Positions 50,806-63,837 of a DNA stretch of 64,000 nt are shown here, one piece after another. Numbering within the stretch: position 1 is the first letter of the stretch; every line of letters begins with the position of its first letter. Source of the DNA: Dimorphilus gyrociliatus (taxonomy: Eukaryota; Annelida; Polychaeta; Dinophilidae); NCBI GenBank assembly GCA_904063045.1, contig CAJFCJ010000004.1:1171713-1235712 (forward strand), written 5' to 3'. The translations under genes were made by a program, and so were the position numbers. The notes under the pieces are model-generated. The model did not search any database. It worked only from the letters and a program-made list of their open reading frames with translations, and had not been told where the DNA came from.

Positions 50806-53577
50806 AATGAAATATAACATATAAATATTATATATACAGCAAATAACTTCTGTATGTAAGTATATTTTTCTGTAATATATGTTAAGCGAATCGGCTAAGA
50901 AAATGTCACGACATTCACATTTCACAAGGATTGATGGACTGTTACTATCACCGTAAATATCCAATTTCCTGCCTACACTTAATATTCCTATCATTTCCAT
51001 CTCACCTGCCGTTACTAAGTTTTTATATCCTCCCTCTTCTATATCTCTATTTATTTCTATTTATATCTAATTCTGCCTCTTCCACCTTCTGGCCGATAAG
51101 AAGTTAAGACATCTTTCGTTTGTATCAATCTTTTTTTATTGAAAGTTTCAAGTTATTTATCAAAAAGAGCATCTTGTACAAATTTAACGAACGAGAAGAC
51201 TTGTACAAATCAGAGTGTATTTTGCTAACGTTTAGTCTTAAACGTACATACGTTTATATATATTATATATATAGCTGTGTGTATGATCTATGTAGACTGT
51301 GTGCCAAGTTTTACTCACTCTTGAGAACAATATATAAATATATATGTACAATTTGAAAACTTTCTTTATTTTGCTGTAGTCTTTATTTCGTTCTGGCAAG
51401 GCTGAATCAAAGTAGAAGGCAAAATGTCACGGGCAACTGATGACTTTTTGCGGTCGTTAATGGAAGTAAAAACTAAGAGTAGGTACTACTGAGTGGTTTT
51501 TGTCTAGAATTTTATTGCTAGTCTTCTTCAATTGGTTTGGCCTTACTTATTTTCATGAAAAATCACGTTTTCAATTTAAATGGTGATGAGTTTGTTATAG
51601 GCTGTCATCTTCTTTTTTTCTGTTTTTAAGGGATGGTTGTAATCAACTGTAATTTGTTAATATAGTACGAAAGAAGTAAGTAGATGACAATGAAAAAGTG
51701 AGATATTTATAGTAAGTAACCTAAAATTTTGCATTGTAAATTTGCTAAAAAAGGACTAAAATTTCACGCTATTTTCTTCCCACTTAACTATCTTTAGTGG
51801 AAATGTAGCCAAAAAGATTTAACAGTATCATCATATGCTGAGCTAATTTCATACCTCAGTTATCTACTAAACTAGTTTCTGAGAAAAAAATTATAACAAA
51901 TTAGAGAAGGGGAAAGGATTCTTGAAGTATAAATAAAAAAATTATAAGAAAACTGTAGATTGACAAGTTAAAAAGTAAAATTAATGAGAAAGAAGTCACC
52001 CAAACTCGTCAACAGAGAAAAGGAGCAATCATGTAGAAAAAAATTCTATAATGATGAAGAATAATTTTGACGCCTATTTCTGACCTAAAAATAATCAGAA
52101 ATGTCAAGCAAATTATTTATATAATTAGTAAGGAAAATTTTGGAAAATTTAAAGAAAGTATAGAATTTTTGTTATCTTTTAAATAACAACTTGATTAATA
52201 AACATTAAACAACTATATATAGTGTTTTATACTTTTTAAAAGACAGCAGCCATCTAAAATTAGATAAATGTAATTATTTTAATAATAATCAAATGCCTCT
52301 TAAGTAATCACAAAATTAATTATGTCCAGAAATCATATAGCAAAATCATACCACGATTTACCTGTTGAATGTAGCTATTTTCTTTTTAAAAAAATGTATA
52401 TGGCGTAACCATGGAAATGTTATGTTGATAAGAAAAAGGAAGCGAATGTCCAATTCTGAGAAATTTTGGACAATTTAATAGTTTTCTTTTTTTAAAATTG
52501 TTGTATTTCTTACTAATATCATTGGAAAAAACTGGTAAATACTTAAAGTTTTCCCAGAAATAAGGACTCTTTTAAATTTTCTTTATAATGTTCTATTATA
52601 TTTTCTACATATAGAATATACATGTATAGTTGTTTGTATGATTAAGGTTTTGTAATAAAATAGACGCTTTTTATATTTTATATATAATACAACCAGAGTG
52701 TATGATACGAAGATAAAAAATTCACCAAAGAGATAAATTAAATAAAATATTTTGGTCCATTCTTTGTAGAGAAAGAAAATTATCATATTTTTAAATTACT
52801 ATATAGAAATTGCTTTATTTCTTCCGAAATGCAGACTACTTTCATTACTCAATGTTATATAAAAAAAATTATATTTGTGTGATATTCTCTTAAATCAGGT
52901 CAACGTCTTCATTTACATCTTATATCAAGTTTATTTAACAAGAATTGAAGTATTTTTAAAATAAAGAATGTCTTTAACGAGTGAAATATGAAGGTTGAGA
53001 AGACCTTTAGCAAATAATTCAAGGATTAAGTCTTAATGTTGACATCTGTAATCAAAGTTTATTAAGAATTTCTTTTTCTATACAAGATCTTCTGTTTCAG
53101 AGAGATTTCTCTGGTTCTTTTTGCATTAAAACAAATATTTCTATTATTCCAATTGGGAGGTTAAATGGAACCAATCAAGATTCATTAGAGAGGCGTAAAA
53201 TTACTCTCTTAAATAGGTAAATGCCTAAAAAATGAGAAATTCTATTATCATTTTAGCCTGATAATCATTTATTAATAGCTTTCCCTGTAAGTTGCATCAA
53301 AGTTTCTTTCTAAGGGAGATAATCTTGGTTTCAGTACAAAGGATTGAATAATGTCATATATTTAATTGTGTAAAATGGACCATTTTGCTTGTCAAATATT
53401 TTTCATAGAAAATATGTCAAAATTGACGCATATTTTCTTTGTCCTTAATAACTGCTAACATTACTATAATAGCTGATTGCACATTGTGGTTTTCAATACG
53501 AAACTGAAAAGGAAGAATTTCCTCTATAGCTAGACTTGGGGCAAAAAAACTTATCAAATAAGAAAATTTAGATATAG

Positions 53578-53770
53578 ATTGGGAGAGAGAGAGAGAGAGA
53601 GAGAGAGAAAGGGAGGGGTTCCAATGGGATAGAGACTGATTTAATAGGAGAAAAAAACTTAGGAGTTAAAGCTGCTTAGTAAAGGAAGGAGGGGTAGTGT
53701 AAACAGGATATAAAGATAGTAAAGAGAAGGGGTAGAGGAAGAAGAAGATGAGGAGAGTAGAGAGAAATAA
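53578..53770. repeat. (GA)n microsatellite and following purine-rich stretch
   Basis: Pure GA core at 53582-53607, then purine-rich sequence with GAAGAAGATGAGGAG-like units to about 53770. Purine is on plus. Confidence 0.85.
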
Positions 53771-54587
53771 TTACAAGTTTACTTGTTTCTTAAATCCATG
53801 CTCACTAACAACTTTTTGAGTGATTAAGCCTTCGCCAACTTTGTCACAAAACGTCTTGAGTCTTCGTTAAGCCTACTTTTCTGACAATGCAAACAGGCGA
53901 ACAAGTGTATATTTTCCAAATTGACCCGATATATGATCCAATAGTCACTCACTCACCCTGGGGCAAAAATATAAATATACTATTATACTGATTGCAGATT
54001 CTATTCGTACGCTTTAGAAATATTTTTGTAGGAAAAGGTTTGAAAAATGTTTTTTAGACTTTGTACCACATTTTTTACTGTTTAAAAAATTCCCAAAATA
54101 TGAAAACTAATTAGTTAAAGTTTAAAGTGAAAAGCTAATTAGATGAAAGAAAAATATTATGTTGCATAATATGAAGAGAGAAGAAGAACTTGTAAAGAAG
54201 CCTTTGTCTAAAAGCGTTTAAAGGAAATATAATAAAAAGTATAATTTACCCTTGTCTCAATATAGTATCTAATTAATTTAATATAGGAAGAATATATTCT
54301 TATAATATTTATTGCTAGCATTAGGTGTAGGTTAAATCTATTTATTATATTATCAAGTCGTTAAATTTAATAGAAACGCGATAATTGACTATATTTTTGT
54401 CACTCAGACTTAATATTAACATAAATTTACAATATATACAATTTTTATAGTGCATTATTCTATTATTTTTCTATATATCATACCATTTTCCAATTTAAGA
54501 AAGATTTCGTACGCCTTGTTACTTTATTATTGTTCTATAATTAATATTTATTATTCATAAATTTATTTCTTTACAGTTTTAAAGAAA

Positions 54588-55148
54588 ATGGGAAACAATC
54601 CTTTTGCTGCTTGTGTTAAACGCGTAGAGGATGCTGTTCCGTCAAAATATAGACACTATTTAAAGGGAAGGAAAGCGGCTAAAACCGAAGAGAATTTTCT
54701 CACAAAACATCTAAGAAATTTTCAACGATCTTGTAATGATGATAAAGAATCGAGGACGTTCTTCTTTCAAAAGAGAACACCACCTAAACAAAGACGACCT
54801 GAAACTAGAACATTTAATATAGGTCCTTTTTCATTTAACACCTTACAAACCCCAGAGCCAAAACAAGAAAGGCGTAAATCATCCTTTAGTTTGCTCACCC
54901 TCCAAAAACCAGAAGAAAAGACTGAACAAAGAAGATTATCAATAGGACCGATTACCTTACAAAAACCAGAGGCCAAAGATGAGGCTAGGAGGTTGTCAAT
55001 TGGACCTGTAACACTTCTTCAAGTTCCTGACCAGAAGAGTCAACAAAGAAGGCTTAGTAGTGGGTCAATTACATCGCAAAGATCTGATAGACGACTTAGT
55101 ATAGGACCTTTTACCATGCCTACTATTGAGTTTTCAGGTTCAAAATAG
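54588..55148 (+). CDS. Basic protein with tandem RRxS (kinase-site) repeats, unrecognised
   Basis: A single coding exon of 186 aa. The ATG at 54588 is 12 bases after a good acceptor (TTTCTTTACAG, ending 54576), so the 5'UTR is probably spliced and this start is well placed. From about residue 74 the protein is built of roughly 19-20-residue repeats of the form RRLSIGPxTLQxPExK. RRxS tetrapeptides lie at 95-98, 115-118, 134-137, 154-157 and 168-171. RRxS is the classic protein kinase A consensus, also used by other basophilic kinases. The N-terminal 50 residues are Lys/Arg-rich with Cys9 and Cys49. It starts MGNNPF, but Phe6 argues against N-myristoylation. No signal peptide or membrane segment. 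No family is recognised; a multi-site phosphorylated, disordered, cytoplasmic or cytoskeletal adaptor is a guess. AATAAA at 55561-55566 could serve as polyadenylation signal. Confidence 0.8.
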   Translation: MGNNPFAACVKRVEDAVPSKYRHYLKGRKAAKTEENFLTKHLRNFQRSCNDDKESRTFFFQKRTPPKQRRPETRTFNIGPFSFNTLQTPEPKQERRKSSFSLLTLQKPEEKTEQRRLSIGPITLQKPEAKDEARRLSIGPVTLLQVPDQKSQQRRLSSGSITSQRSDRRLSIGPFTMPTIEFSGSK

Positions 55149-55880
55149 CTCTTTTATAAAAGAAGAAAATGTTATCACTTACCTTTTTCTTCTTCAAATT
55201 GCTATCATTTGTAAAAGTAATTCAAAGAAAAAAGAACAAAGAGAGGAAGAATTTACAAAATTTCTCCTTTTTGATTTCTCAATTATATATTTCTTATTCA
55301 TTTAATATTTTTATATTTCTATCTTCGTTCCTCTCTGTTCAATTTTTATGAAACGATTAAAAAAAGGTTTTTATTTTTTTTATATAAAAGTTGAAAACAA
55401 AGTTTTATAAGTCCCTTTTTTTTTATAAAAAAAAATGTAATAGAAAAAAAAACACTTATTGAATAATTCTATTTTTTATCTATTTTCCTTTAAAAAAAAT
55501 AACTTCTGGGCAAAAAAAGGAACAAATAAACAAATGTAAGAAAACTTTGATTTTATAATTAATAAAATAAACTTGAATAAAAGGAATAAGGATTTAAATA
55601 TTTTCTAAAGATTAGAAATTAAATATATTCACTTTGTTTTTTCCGTTTATCTTTTCTTTGACGTTTTTATACAATATTTAAAGTTAACAGCATTGAAAAA
55701 TAATTAAAATATGATTGTTTCATAATTATAAATGGATTTTCTCCATTTAGACAGTAGATGGCATTACTTGCAGAAAAGTTTATGAAAAAGCATTTTGTAT
55801 AATTAATAAAGCCCAGAGTTAATGTTTAAAATTTAAAAGAAACCAATATGTCTATGGTACATATAATGTATATATGCTAA

Positions 55881-55930
55881 TATATATATATATATATATA
55901 TACATATATACATATACTGTATATATTTAT
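55881..55930. repeat. (TA)n run with CTG interruption
   Basis: TA run followed by ACATATATACATATACTGTATATAT, with the single CTG break also seen elsewhere. Confidence 0.85.
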
Positions 55931-56124
55931 ATATTATTCAATAAGATTATGAATATTTGTGTGCATAGTTTGTAAATATAAATAGTTGTTGTTTTGTAGG
56001 CGAGAAAAAAAATATGCCATAATGATTCCTACTTACACGAGTACGTTATTTAATATGTTTTTTTATACATGTTGGTAATAGGAAGAGTGAGAAAATACCA
56101 AGATAGATAGACAGATAAATGGAA

Positions 56125-56190
56125 AGAGGGAGAGAGAGAGAGAGAGAGAGAGAAAGAGTGTTTGTAATAGAAAGATGCAGACAGAGAGGG
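56125..56190. repeat. (GA)n microsatellite
   Basis: GA tract with GGGA and GACA units, purine on plus. Confidence 0.85.
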
Positions 56191-59100
56191 TTTCGTCAAT
56201 GGAAGAAAGGAAAACAATATATGTTCTCTATTGATTTATGAAAGTTTGAAAGCAATTCCTATAAAACTGTAATTGTTGTAAATATCTTTTTTGCCATTAT
56301 GAAAAGGTAAAAATTGAACAAGAATTGATTAAGAAATTTATTATATGAATACAATTTTTATAATAATTGATTGACAATTAAAGAATAAACAACTGATTTC
56401 AAGGATCTATAAACACTTGTCTGATTAAGTTATTTTTAAACTCTAGTTCTTTTCTTTTGCTATTCTCTACTGTGTATTTTCTTACGTAATTTGCTTACAT
56501 CTTTTAGAAATACATATTAATTTGCTATACGCATAGAAAGAATGAATTAGAGTAATAAAGATACCCAATTTTTTATATTTCTCTTTACATTATCTATCTA
56601 CTGTAAAAATATATCAAAATATTAATAAAGCAGTTAAAATTATATAAATAGGATTTATGACATCTTTAGTTAGGGAGATTCTTTTTTTGTAATCCTTAAT
56701 AGAATTAATGTATGGACAGGTATAAATTACTCTTTATGCGAAATCATATTTTCAAGTATAGTATAACGATAAACAATATATAAGGTTAAATACTCTGTCT
56801 GGTTTGACACTAAAAATGGACTTGTTGCATACCAGATACTCCTTTTTAAGGCTTAAGAGACTTTGAGTTATTTAATCTCTTATCTCCTTTTTAATATAGA
56901 ATGTATGTTTTCGGGAAAATCAACAAATATTCATTAATTTCAATATATTTTAATTAATTGAACGTTCATAAAGATTCTTTTCAACTATTGTTCATACTTT
57001 ATGAAGAAGAATCAACTTTTCTACTTGCAAAAGCTACATCAGCAAATGCAAAAAATTTACATATGCTATTCTAGAGATTAAAGGGGCGGAGAGAAGGAGG
57101 AATGCTTTTATTTTTTTTTATAGACAAAAGTTATGTCTTTTTAAAGTATTAATATTTTTAATTTTATAGGTGATTTTCAATACAAAGTAAAGGCTCTTAG
57201 CTTTAGAAATTTGTATTTTGTATTTTACCTTATAAGCTTAAAAAATAAATATTTAACGATTTCTGACTTTATATATAGAATGTATAGTTGGAATACGAAT
57301 AGGTGTTTTCAAAAGTAACTTAAAGATTAGACTTTTATATCACGTTTGACACGATTTATTCTAATATTCCATTATTGAATTTTCTTAAAATTATTTACAG
57401 AGTAAAAAATATGTGAAAATATGATGAATCTCTTTTTTTTGTATGTTTATTTATAGATGATATGACAAATATGAAAATTTTTTTCATAGTTTTTTTTATC
57501 ACTTCCTTAAATGAATATTATAATAATTACTCACTTTCTCTCAGATATCAACATAGCGAGATATGTTTAATAATGAAAATGACAATACATTAATAAATAA
57601 TTTTGCTATTCTGCCCTTTTCAACTGGTCAACTTTATCCCAAATGATCTGTCATTACTCAAATAATTCCTCAAATGTCGTTGAATAATAGAAATGTTTAC
57701 TTCGCTTATTAATGGCATCATACTAATAACCTTCGTCTGTCACTTTATTGGTAGTACAATATCTTTTTTAAGGAGATATGCAAATTGAAGATGAGTTTTA
57801 ACTTTTTATCTTCTTTAGAAGTAGAAGAAAAAAGAAATGCGATAAAATGAAATATTTAATTGATGGAAAAGTATTTCCAACTCTTTCTTTGTTTCCTTTG
57901 GTAGATCATTTCATGAGTAACTATGAAACTTTGCTGTAAAATTGCACTAGGAATAATAACTGACATGTAAAAAATATCTAGTACTAATTATTGGACAAGG
58001 AGGACACAGCATCGTATCTCTCTACCGGATAAAAAGTAAATATTACTTTAATTACATTTTGTATATAAAACAATAAGCCCTTTTTATTTTAAATATTTAA
58101 ATGAAAAGTAGTGCAAACTTAGGTCGTTGATTAAACTATTTTTACATGGAAAATGATAATTTATAGAGTTGAGTATATTCAGTCAAGTTTTAAAGAAATT
58201 AAAAACTATGATAAATTAGCTTTACATGCATTACAATTTTTAATAAATTAGGGATATCTTTGCCATTAAAAAGGATGACTAAGGGCTAATGATATATCAA
58301 CTAGTAAACTAGTATTGTCTTACATTTTTGAAAGTCAGTTATTCTATGGTTTAATAGTCTTATTTAAAGTAACATTACCATAATGGTAAAAGATTATCAA
58401 AATTTCATGAAATTCTTATCATGTTCAAAGATAGAAATGACTACAATTGCAAATGAATCCAATGATTTTAGATTAATTTATGTCCCAAATTTTAAAAAGC
58501 CAAGATATAAGAGATAATCAATTTTCACTTTTGTCACTCTTAAATAGGAAGGCATTGAAAATACTATAGAAAAAATGTTCATTATATTAAAGGACTATAG
58601 CGGAACTGGACGTCAAAGACATATGATATCCTGTAAAGAAATATATTTTCATACACTTTCATTCAAATATCTAAAATTGTGTCATTAATAACACAAATTA
58701 CTTTAGCATGAGAAATTAAATTGATAAAATTAATGAGAAATACGTGGGAAGAAAAGATATTATAGGAAAAAATTTTCTATTCCTACTCTTATTACAGATC
58801 AGGGACGATTTTAAAAGAAAAGCAAAGAGTGTTAATATTCATTCTCTATATTCTAGAAAAGACTTAAATTTCTTCCATAGTTCGGATGATACACATATGC
58901 GTGAACAACATATATATTTAGTTATCCTATTGGATGATATATCAGAATAGTAAAATTTATAATTTAGTTTTGTATACCAGTCTACTGAATCTGATGATAA
59001 TAGTTAATTTACTTAATTTCATCCTCCTTTCTTCCATTTAGTTGATATTTCAATATCATTTGTATAAACAAGCTATGCAAAAGAAATATTTACTTTTCTC

Positions 59101-59647
59101 TGTTCTCTACACACCAACGTGTCTTGTCTAGTGTTCTTTCGAAAAAAAGCTCTCACTCTACTAAACGTCTAACAACTAATGTTCAACTAAAGAAAGTTAA
59201 TCAGATTTCTTTCTTTATTAATTATTTAATAAATTTTATTTGTACCTTTTGCATTTTAATAATAAACATATATCAAATTAGGTCAATTTAAAAATATTAA
59301 ATTAATTAAAGTCAACATTATTTCATGATTTTGAATTTTGAGAATATTTACTGCACATAAATGGTGTCAAAACAAATAAAATAGACTTTATTATAGAGCT
59401 TACTATATATTATATACAGTTTTAATTATCTATGACAACTTTCATTATTCGTATACTGCATTACTAGTTTCCTCAAGGTCAATAACCTGAGACTTTTTCA
59501 ATAATCTTATGTATCAATGAATAATACAAAAATATTAATTAAAAATACTATATTTACCAATGAATTAGTTCACTGAATTAAATATTTCAAAGAAAGAGTT
59601 ATAATGGTCCTTCACATTAGTAAAAGATATAATGTACAAAGTAATAT

Positions 59648-59670
59648 ACATGTATACTGTATATACATGT
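59648..59670. repeat. Palindrome ACATGTATA-CTGTA-TATACATGT
   Basis: 9-bp perfect arms around CTGTA. A related TATATACAGTATA copy lies at about 59728-59742. Confidence 0.6.
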
Positions 59671-62600
59671 ATATCAATATATACAGCATGTTTTGTATAT
59701 CATTTTTTTACATAAATAAATTTATCTATATATACAGTATACATCTCTTATATACAATTTCATTATAACTTAACGTAATATAGTTGCATTTTGTACAAAT
59801 AGCAATCGAGAAGAAATACATTTATATCATATATACCGTAGGTGATCCTTATACGCTGTGTTTGTATTGAAAATGTGTGTACAAGCAGTAAAAAAACCAA
59901 TTAGTGTAATAATCTTAAAAAATTACTGGATAATAAAATATCATTTCCTTAATAATGTTACTTCTATTCTAGTTGTTTATGATAAAAATCATATTTTTTT
60001 TTACATTCTAATTACTTAACATACTCTTGATTTGTATCTATGTGCATACAAATTAAAGAAAGGAGCTCATTCTTCTAAAAATAACAAACTTCTTCGAATA
60101 TATAAGCTTTTTTTGATTAAACAGTACTTATTTTTGATTTTATTACCACATTATTCTAACTAATGATCCTTATTTTATCCAAAAATTATGCTCTTTATAG
60201 GTATGACTTATAACTAGGCCTACTGGTGCCTTATTTCTGCAGATTTCTATATATCTAATTGCTTTCGAATAATGTACTCGTCTTTAACCATTGAATGAGA
60301 GGAAACTGTAATGTTTTATTGCTAATGGTACATGTCTAGATGAGATAAATAAAGAAAAGAATGATATAGACCATAAAGATAGCAGGTTAGCGATTCCCTT
60401 GGTAGCCATTAAGATCATTTTAAGCCTTATAAAGCATTTCAATAAGATAGTTTTTAAGTAGTAAGCTATTTTAATAGAATTCTTAAAATACAACAATCAA
60501 AAGACTATTTAAATTTCATATACATATTATAGAATTAATATATAATTATTAAATGATATCAACAATGTATAGAAAATTTGTCTGCAGATCTAATTTTGCC
60601 TATGAAATGAAGAATAAATCTATTCTTCCGCCTTGACAACTTTCATACAACATAAGCATTATTTACAACAGGAGATAATGTTAAAAAATTATTCAATCAA
60701 GCATGAAAAGATATATATGTACGACATATGGTATAAAGTCAACTTTAAAGTATAGTCGTTTTAAAGATACGCTTTTAGAGGTGTAATACTTTCATTAACT
60801 TTTATTTTTGATAAATATTCATCATGAAAAAAGAAATTCATTTTAATTTTAATTATTGACATTTAAAATTAGAACGCGAAGCATATCGGCCTATTTTGCA
60901 TGACTCCCACATCGTTATTAAATATGGAAATTGCCTAAATATTGATAACTTCAAAGAATAAATTCGTTTGAAGATTCTTAAGGAACAGTTAACGCAGTCA
61001 TTCGAGCAGACAATCTATAAACTTTTATTGAAATACCGTATACAAAAAAATTATTCTTTTATATCATTTAGGTGAAATAAGACCTTCACTACAAGAGAAT
61101 ACATAAAGACAACTTTCTAATTAGTTACAGAAAACTGCAATTTACTGTATATCTAGAAAGTAGAATGATCTGTTTATAGACACTATTTATATTCTTTTTT
61201 CTCTGTCGAGTAATTTTGTTCGATTATTTTTTCTATGATTCTCTATTATTTCCACACAACGATGGAATATTAACTGCACTTTTTTTTGCGTTGTGCACTT
61301 TATCCTTCTTTCATTTCCCGTCATTACTATCATCTACTATCCATCCTTCATTTATCAAACAAGTTTTGTTCTGTTAGGAAACCTATGTACACATTTTTAA
61401 AGTCCAAGAATCTATTGATTTTCTGTTTAAAAGAGAATAGTTTAGAAGGAAAAAGGCTTTTTTGGATTATTTCGTGCTATTAATTTTGTTAAAAGTTATC
61501 TAGAGAAATAGAATAATATGATTAGAAACCCTTCCTTGATTTCTTATCAATTACTCATTGAAAAAAACTTCTTTTGAAGAATAATTGTTAGAGATGCACT
61601 TGTAATTACAGAGAAAAGAAATCAATTATCAATTTCTCGTCGTTTCTTTGTTAAGAGCATGATAAGTTGACAGATTACTATATTATTTTTTACTTCTTTT
61701 TTGGTTAAAAGCGTATGTCGTTGACTTCATATTAAATTAACATAGTGTTGCGAAACCTTACTCTTATGTGTTCTCTAATCTATCAATCAACATTTCACTT
61801 TTAACGGTTTCTTTTAAGAGTTCTTATTACCTAATTTATAAATAAGTGTGCTATCTCTTCCATTCGAAGCTCTATTATTGAATTCCGTGGTAAGAACATA
61901 AAAGTAGGAATTTTATACATATTTCGTTTATAATGATATTAAAAAATTCCATTGTATTGCTGAAATATAAAATAGAAAGGACTGGAAAATTTATTTTCAG
62001 TTATATATTAACTTTTAATTGATTTTTATTAAGGTTACAAAATTTCGCATAATTTTTCAATATCATTTCTTTTTTTATCATTTTTATGTAAATGACTACT
62101 ATTTTGTTTTTTTTTTTTCCATTTATTATTTTTTATACCAAACACCATCTCAAAACTTCATCATGATAGGCGTACGTGTAGGAATTTTGACATTATTTGT
62201 CTACGTTTACATATAGGTTTTGTATACCTCATGATTGACTAATAATTCAAGTAATTAGGCTATTTTCTTATTAAAATTTATTCAATTTTTTAATAGAAAT
62301 GCCCTTAGAATGTTATCTTACCTATTCCATGGCTTGAATTGATCGTCTTCTTTGTCGCTATTCTTTAAAAAACGATTTATGCTTTAATTATTATATTAAT
62401 TACTAATTCAAATAATACATATTATTAAAAATATGCATCTAGCCTGGTAAACAAAATAAGTATATACTTTTATAAGGATGACGGTAGTCCTTTTTGCAAA
62501 AGATAATGAAACATACATATATACATTGGCCATTATAAATAAATAGATGTTGTTCGAATTAGTATACAATATAAGCAGAGCATGTTGGGTAATATAAGAT

Positions 62601-63039
62601 TAAAGAATTATCAATGGCTAAGAAATCTATTAACATTCACATAACGTTTTAGGAATTATAACGTAAACGTATGAGCATACATAACTCTTTGGTACCGATA
62701 TTAATATGGTGATTTTAGAATACTTAATGGCTTCAATCGCTTCTGTTAAAGAAACAGTCGATATATTGTGACTTCGATAGAAAATTTTCATAGTCTAAGG
62801 ATAATTAAAAAGCTGAATGTTTACTGAAACTTTCAAGACAATTCAGAAAATGTATGTATACATTTATAGTGATTCTATCGTTGTTAGACAGATCTAAATA
62901 TAAATCTAAGATGTAAAAAAAATAAAAATACAAAAAGAGGTACAATTTAGAAATTCTAGAAAGTGACATTTAAAAAACAGCCTTGTCTTGAATTCAACAG
63001 TTTAATAAACAACTCCCACCGATGTGCTAGAATATATAT

Positions 63040-63043
63040 AAAC

Positions 63044-63080
<37 letters not shown>

Positions 63081-63088
63081 CAGTATAG
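63040..63088. repeat. (TA)n run ending in CAGTATA
   Basis: TA run with a few AC steps, ending TATACAGTATAG at about 63077-63088. Confidence 0.9.
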
Positions 63089-63837
63089 TGCTATTCGTAA
63101 AAATCGTTAAGAAATCCTAATTATTCTGCATAAATTTGCTCCACGATTTCATCATAAATACAACGGGAACTCTACTGGTATAGTTTGGCTGTTTTCTTTG
63201 GATTTATTTTCATTTAATTCATTGTTACATGAACAACTAAAAGGTTTTTGAATGTTTATTTTACTGTATTATTTCAGTCTTGTATTGAAATGAAGTGTAT
63301 TATTTATTTAATGAGAGATTTTCCGTTTTATCTCCAAGTATCTAAAAGACTATGTTTTTAATATATATTGATAAAAAGACAGAGGATGCGAAAATTACAT
63401 ATATTTCATTTTTTTTCTATTAGATTACCCTTCACGTCAAAGGTAAATTTCACTTTTTGTACTTAAAAGTATAGTATTTAAGTGTATATTCTTTTACTTA
63501 TATAACAACGTGTGTCGGGACTTTTTTCATATGTGATGTAATTATCGAACAAGCAATATGTAGGTATTATTAGTATTACTTGACTTGTTATATATTTGAC
63601 GTGCTATATATAATAAAAAAATATGTATATATTTAGTTTATACTGTCAGTGATACCGTAAAGAAATAGTTAGAAAGAACTAAATATATATGTGTGCTCTA
63701 TAGATATAAAGAATTTGACGAGTACGTAACTGTATATACTCTTTTATTGTTGCTGGATAATGCTTATAAAAATATATTTTGTCATTTCGAAAACAGAGTC
63801 AATTTACAAAAGATAACTTACACGATATAATAAAAAG

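Larger units (their letters stand above)
39477..54576. other. 15 kb gene-free interval
   Basis: No exon series or recognisable protein on either strand. A CRE/C-EBP-like TGACGTAA at 39802-39809 lies about 330 bp upstream of the EGF gene ATG and may belong to its promoter. GC-richer patches occur at about 41640-41830 and 43690-43850. Otherwise AT-rich with (TA)n, (GA)n and CT tracts. Confidence 0.5.
55149..63837. other. Gene-free interval, 8.7 kb
   Basis: AT-rich, with no recognisable exon on either strand. The small frames 58744-58950 (+), 60284-60496 (-), 61286-61483 (+) and 62019-62216 (+) lack domains and splice support. (TA)n and (GA)n tracts and recurrent TATACTGTATA motifs are the only structure seen. 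Confidence 0.55.

Noticed and set aside
50531-51000. Three overlapping Leu/Ser-rich minus-strand frames
   Set aside because: Translations of the (GA)n tract at 50640-50805.
54767-54976. Minus-strand frame inside the RRxS-repeat gene
   Set aside because: Antisense shadow; the plus-strand frame has regular repeats and a proper acceptor and start.
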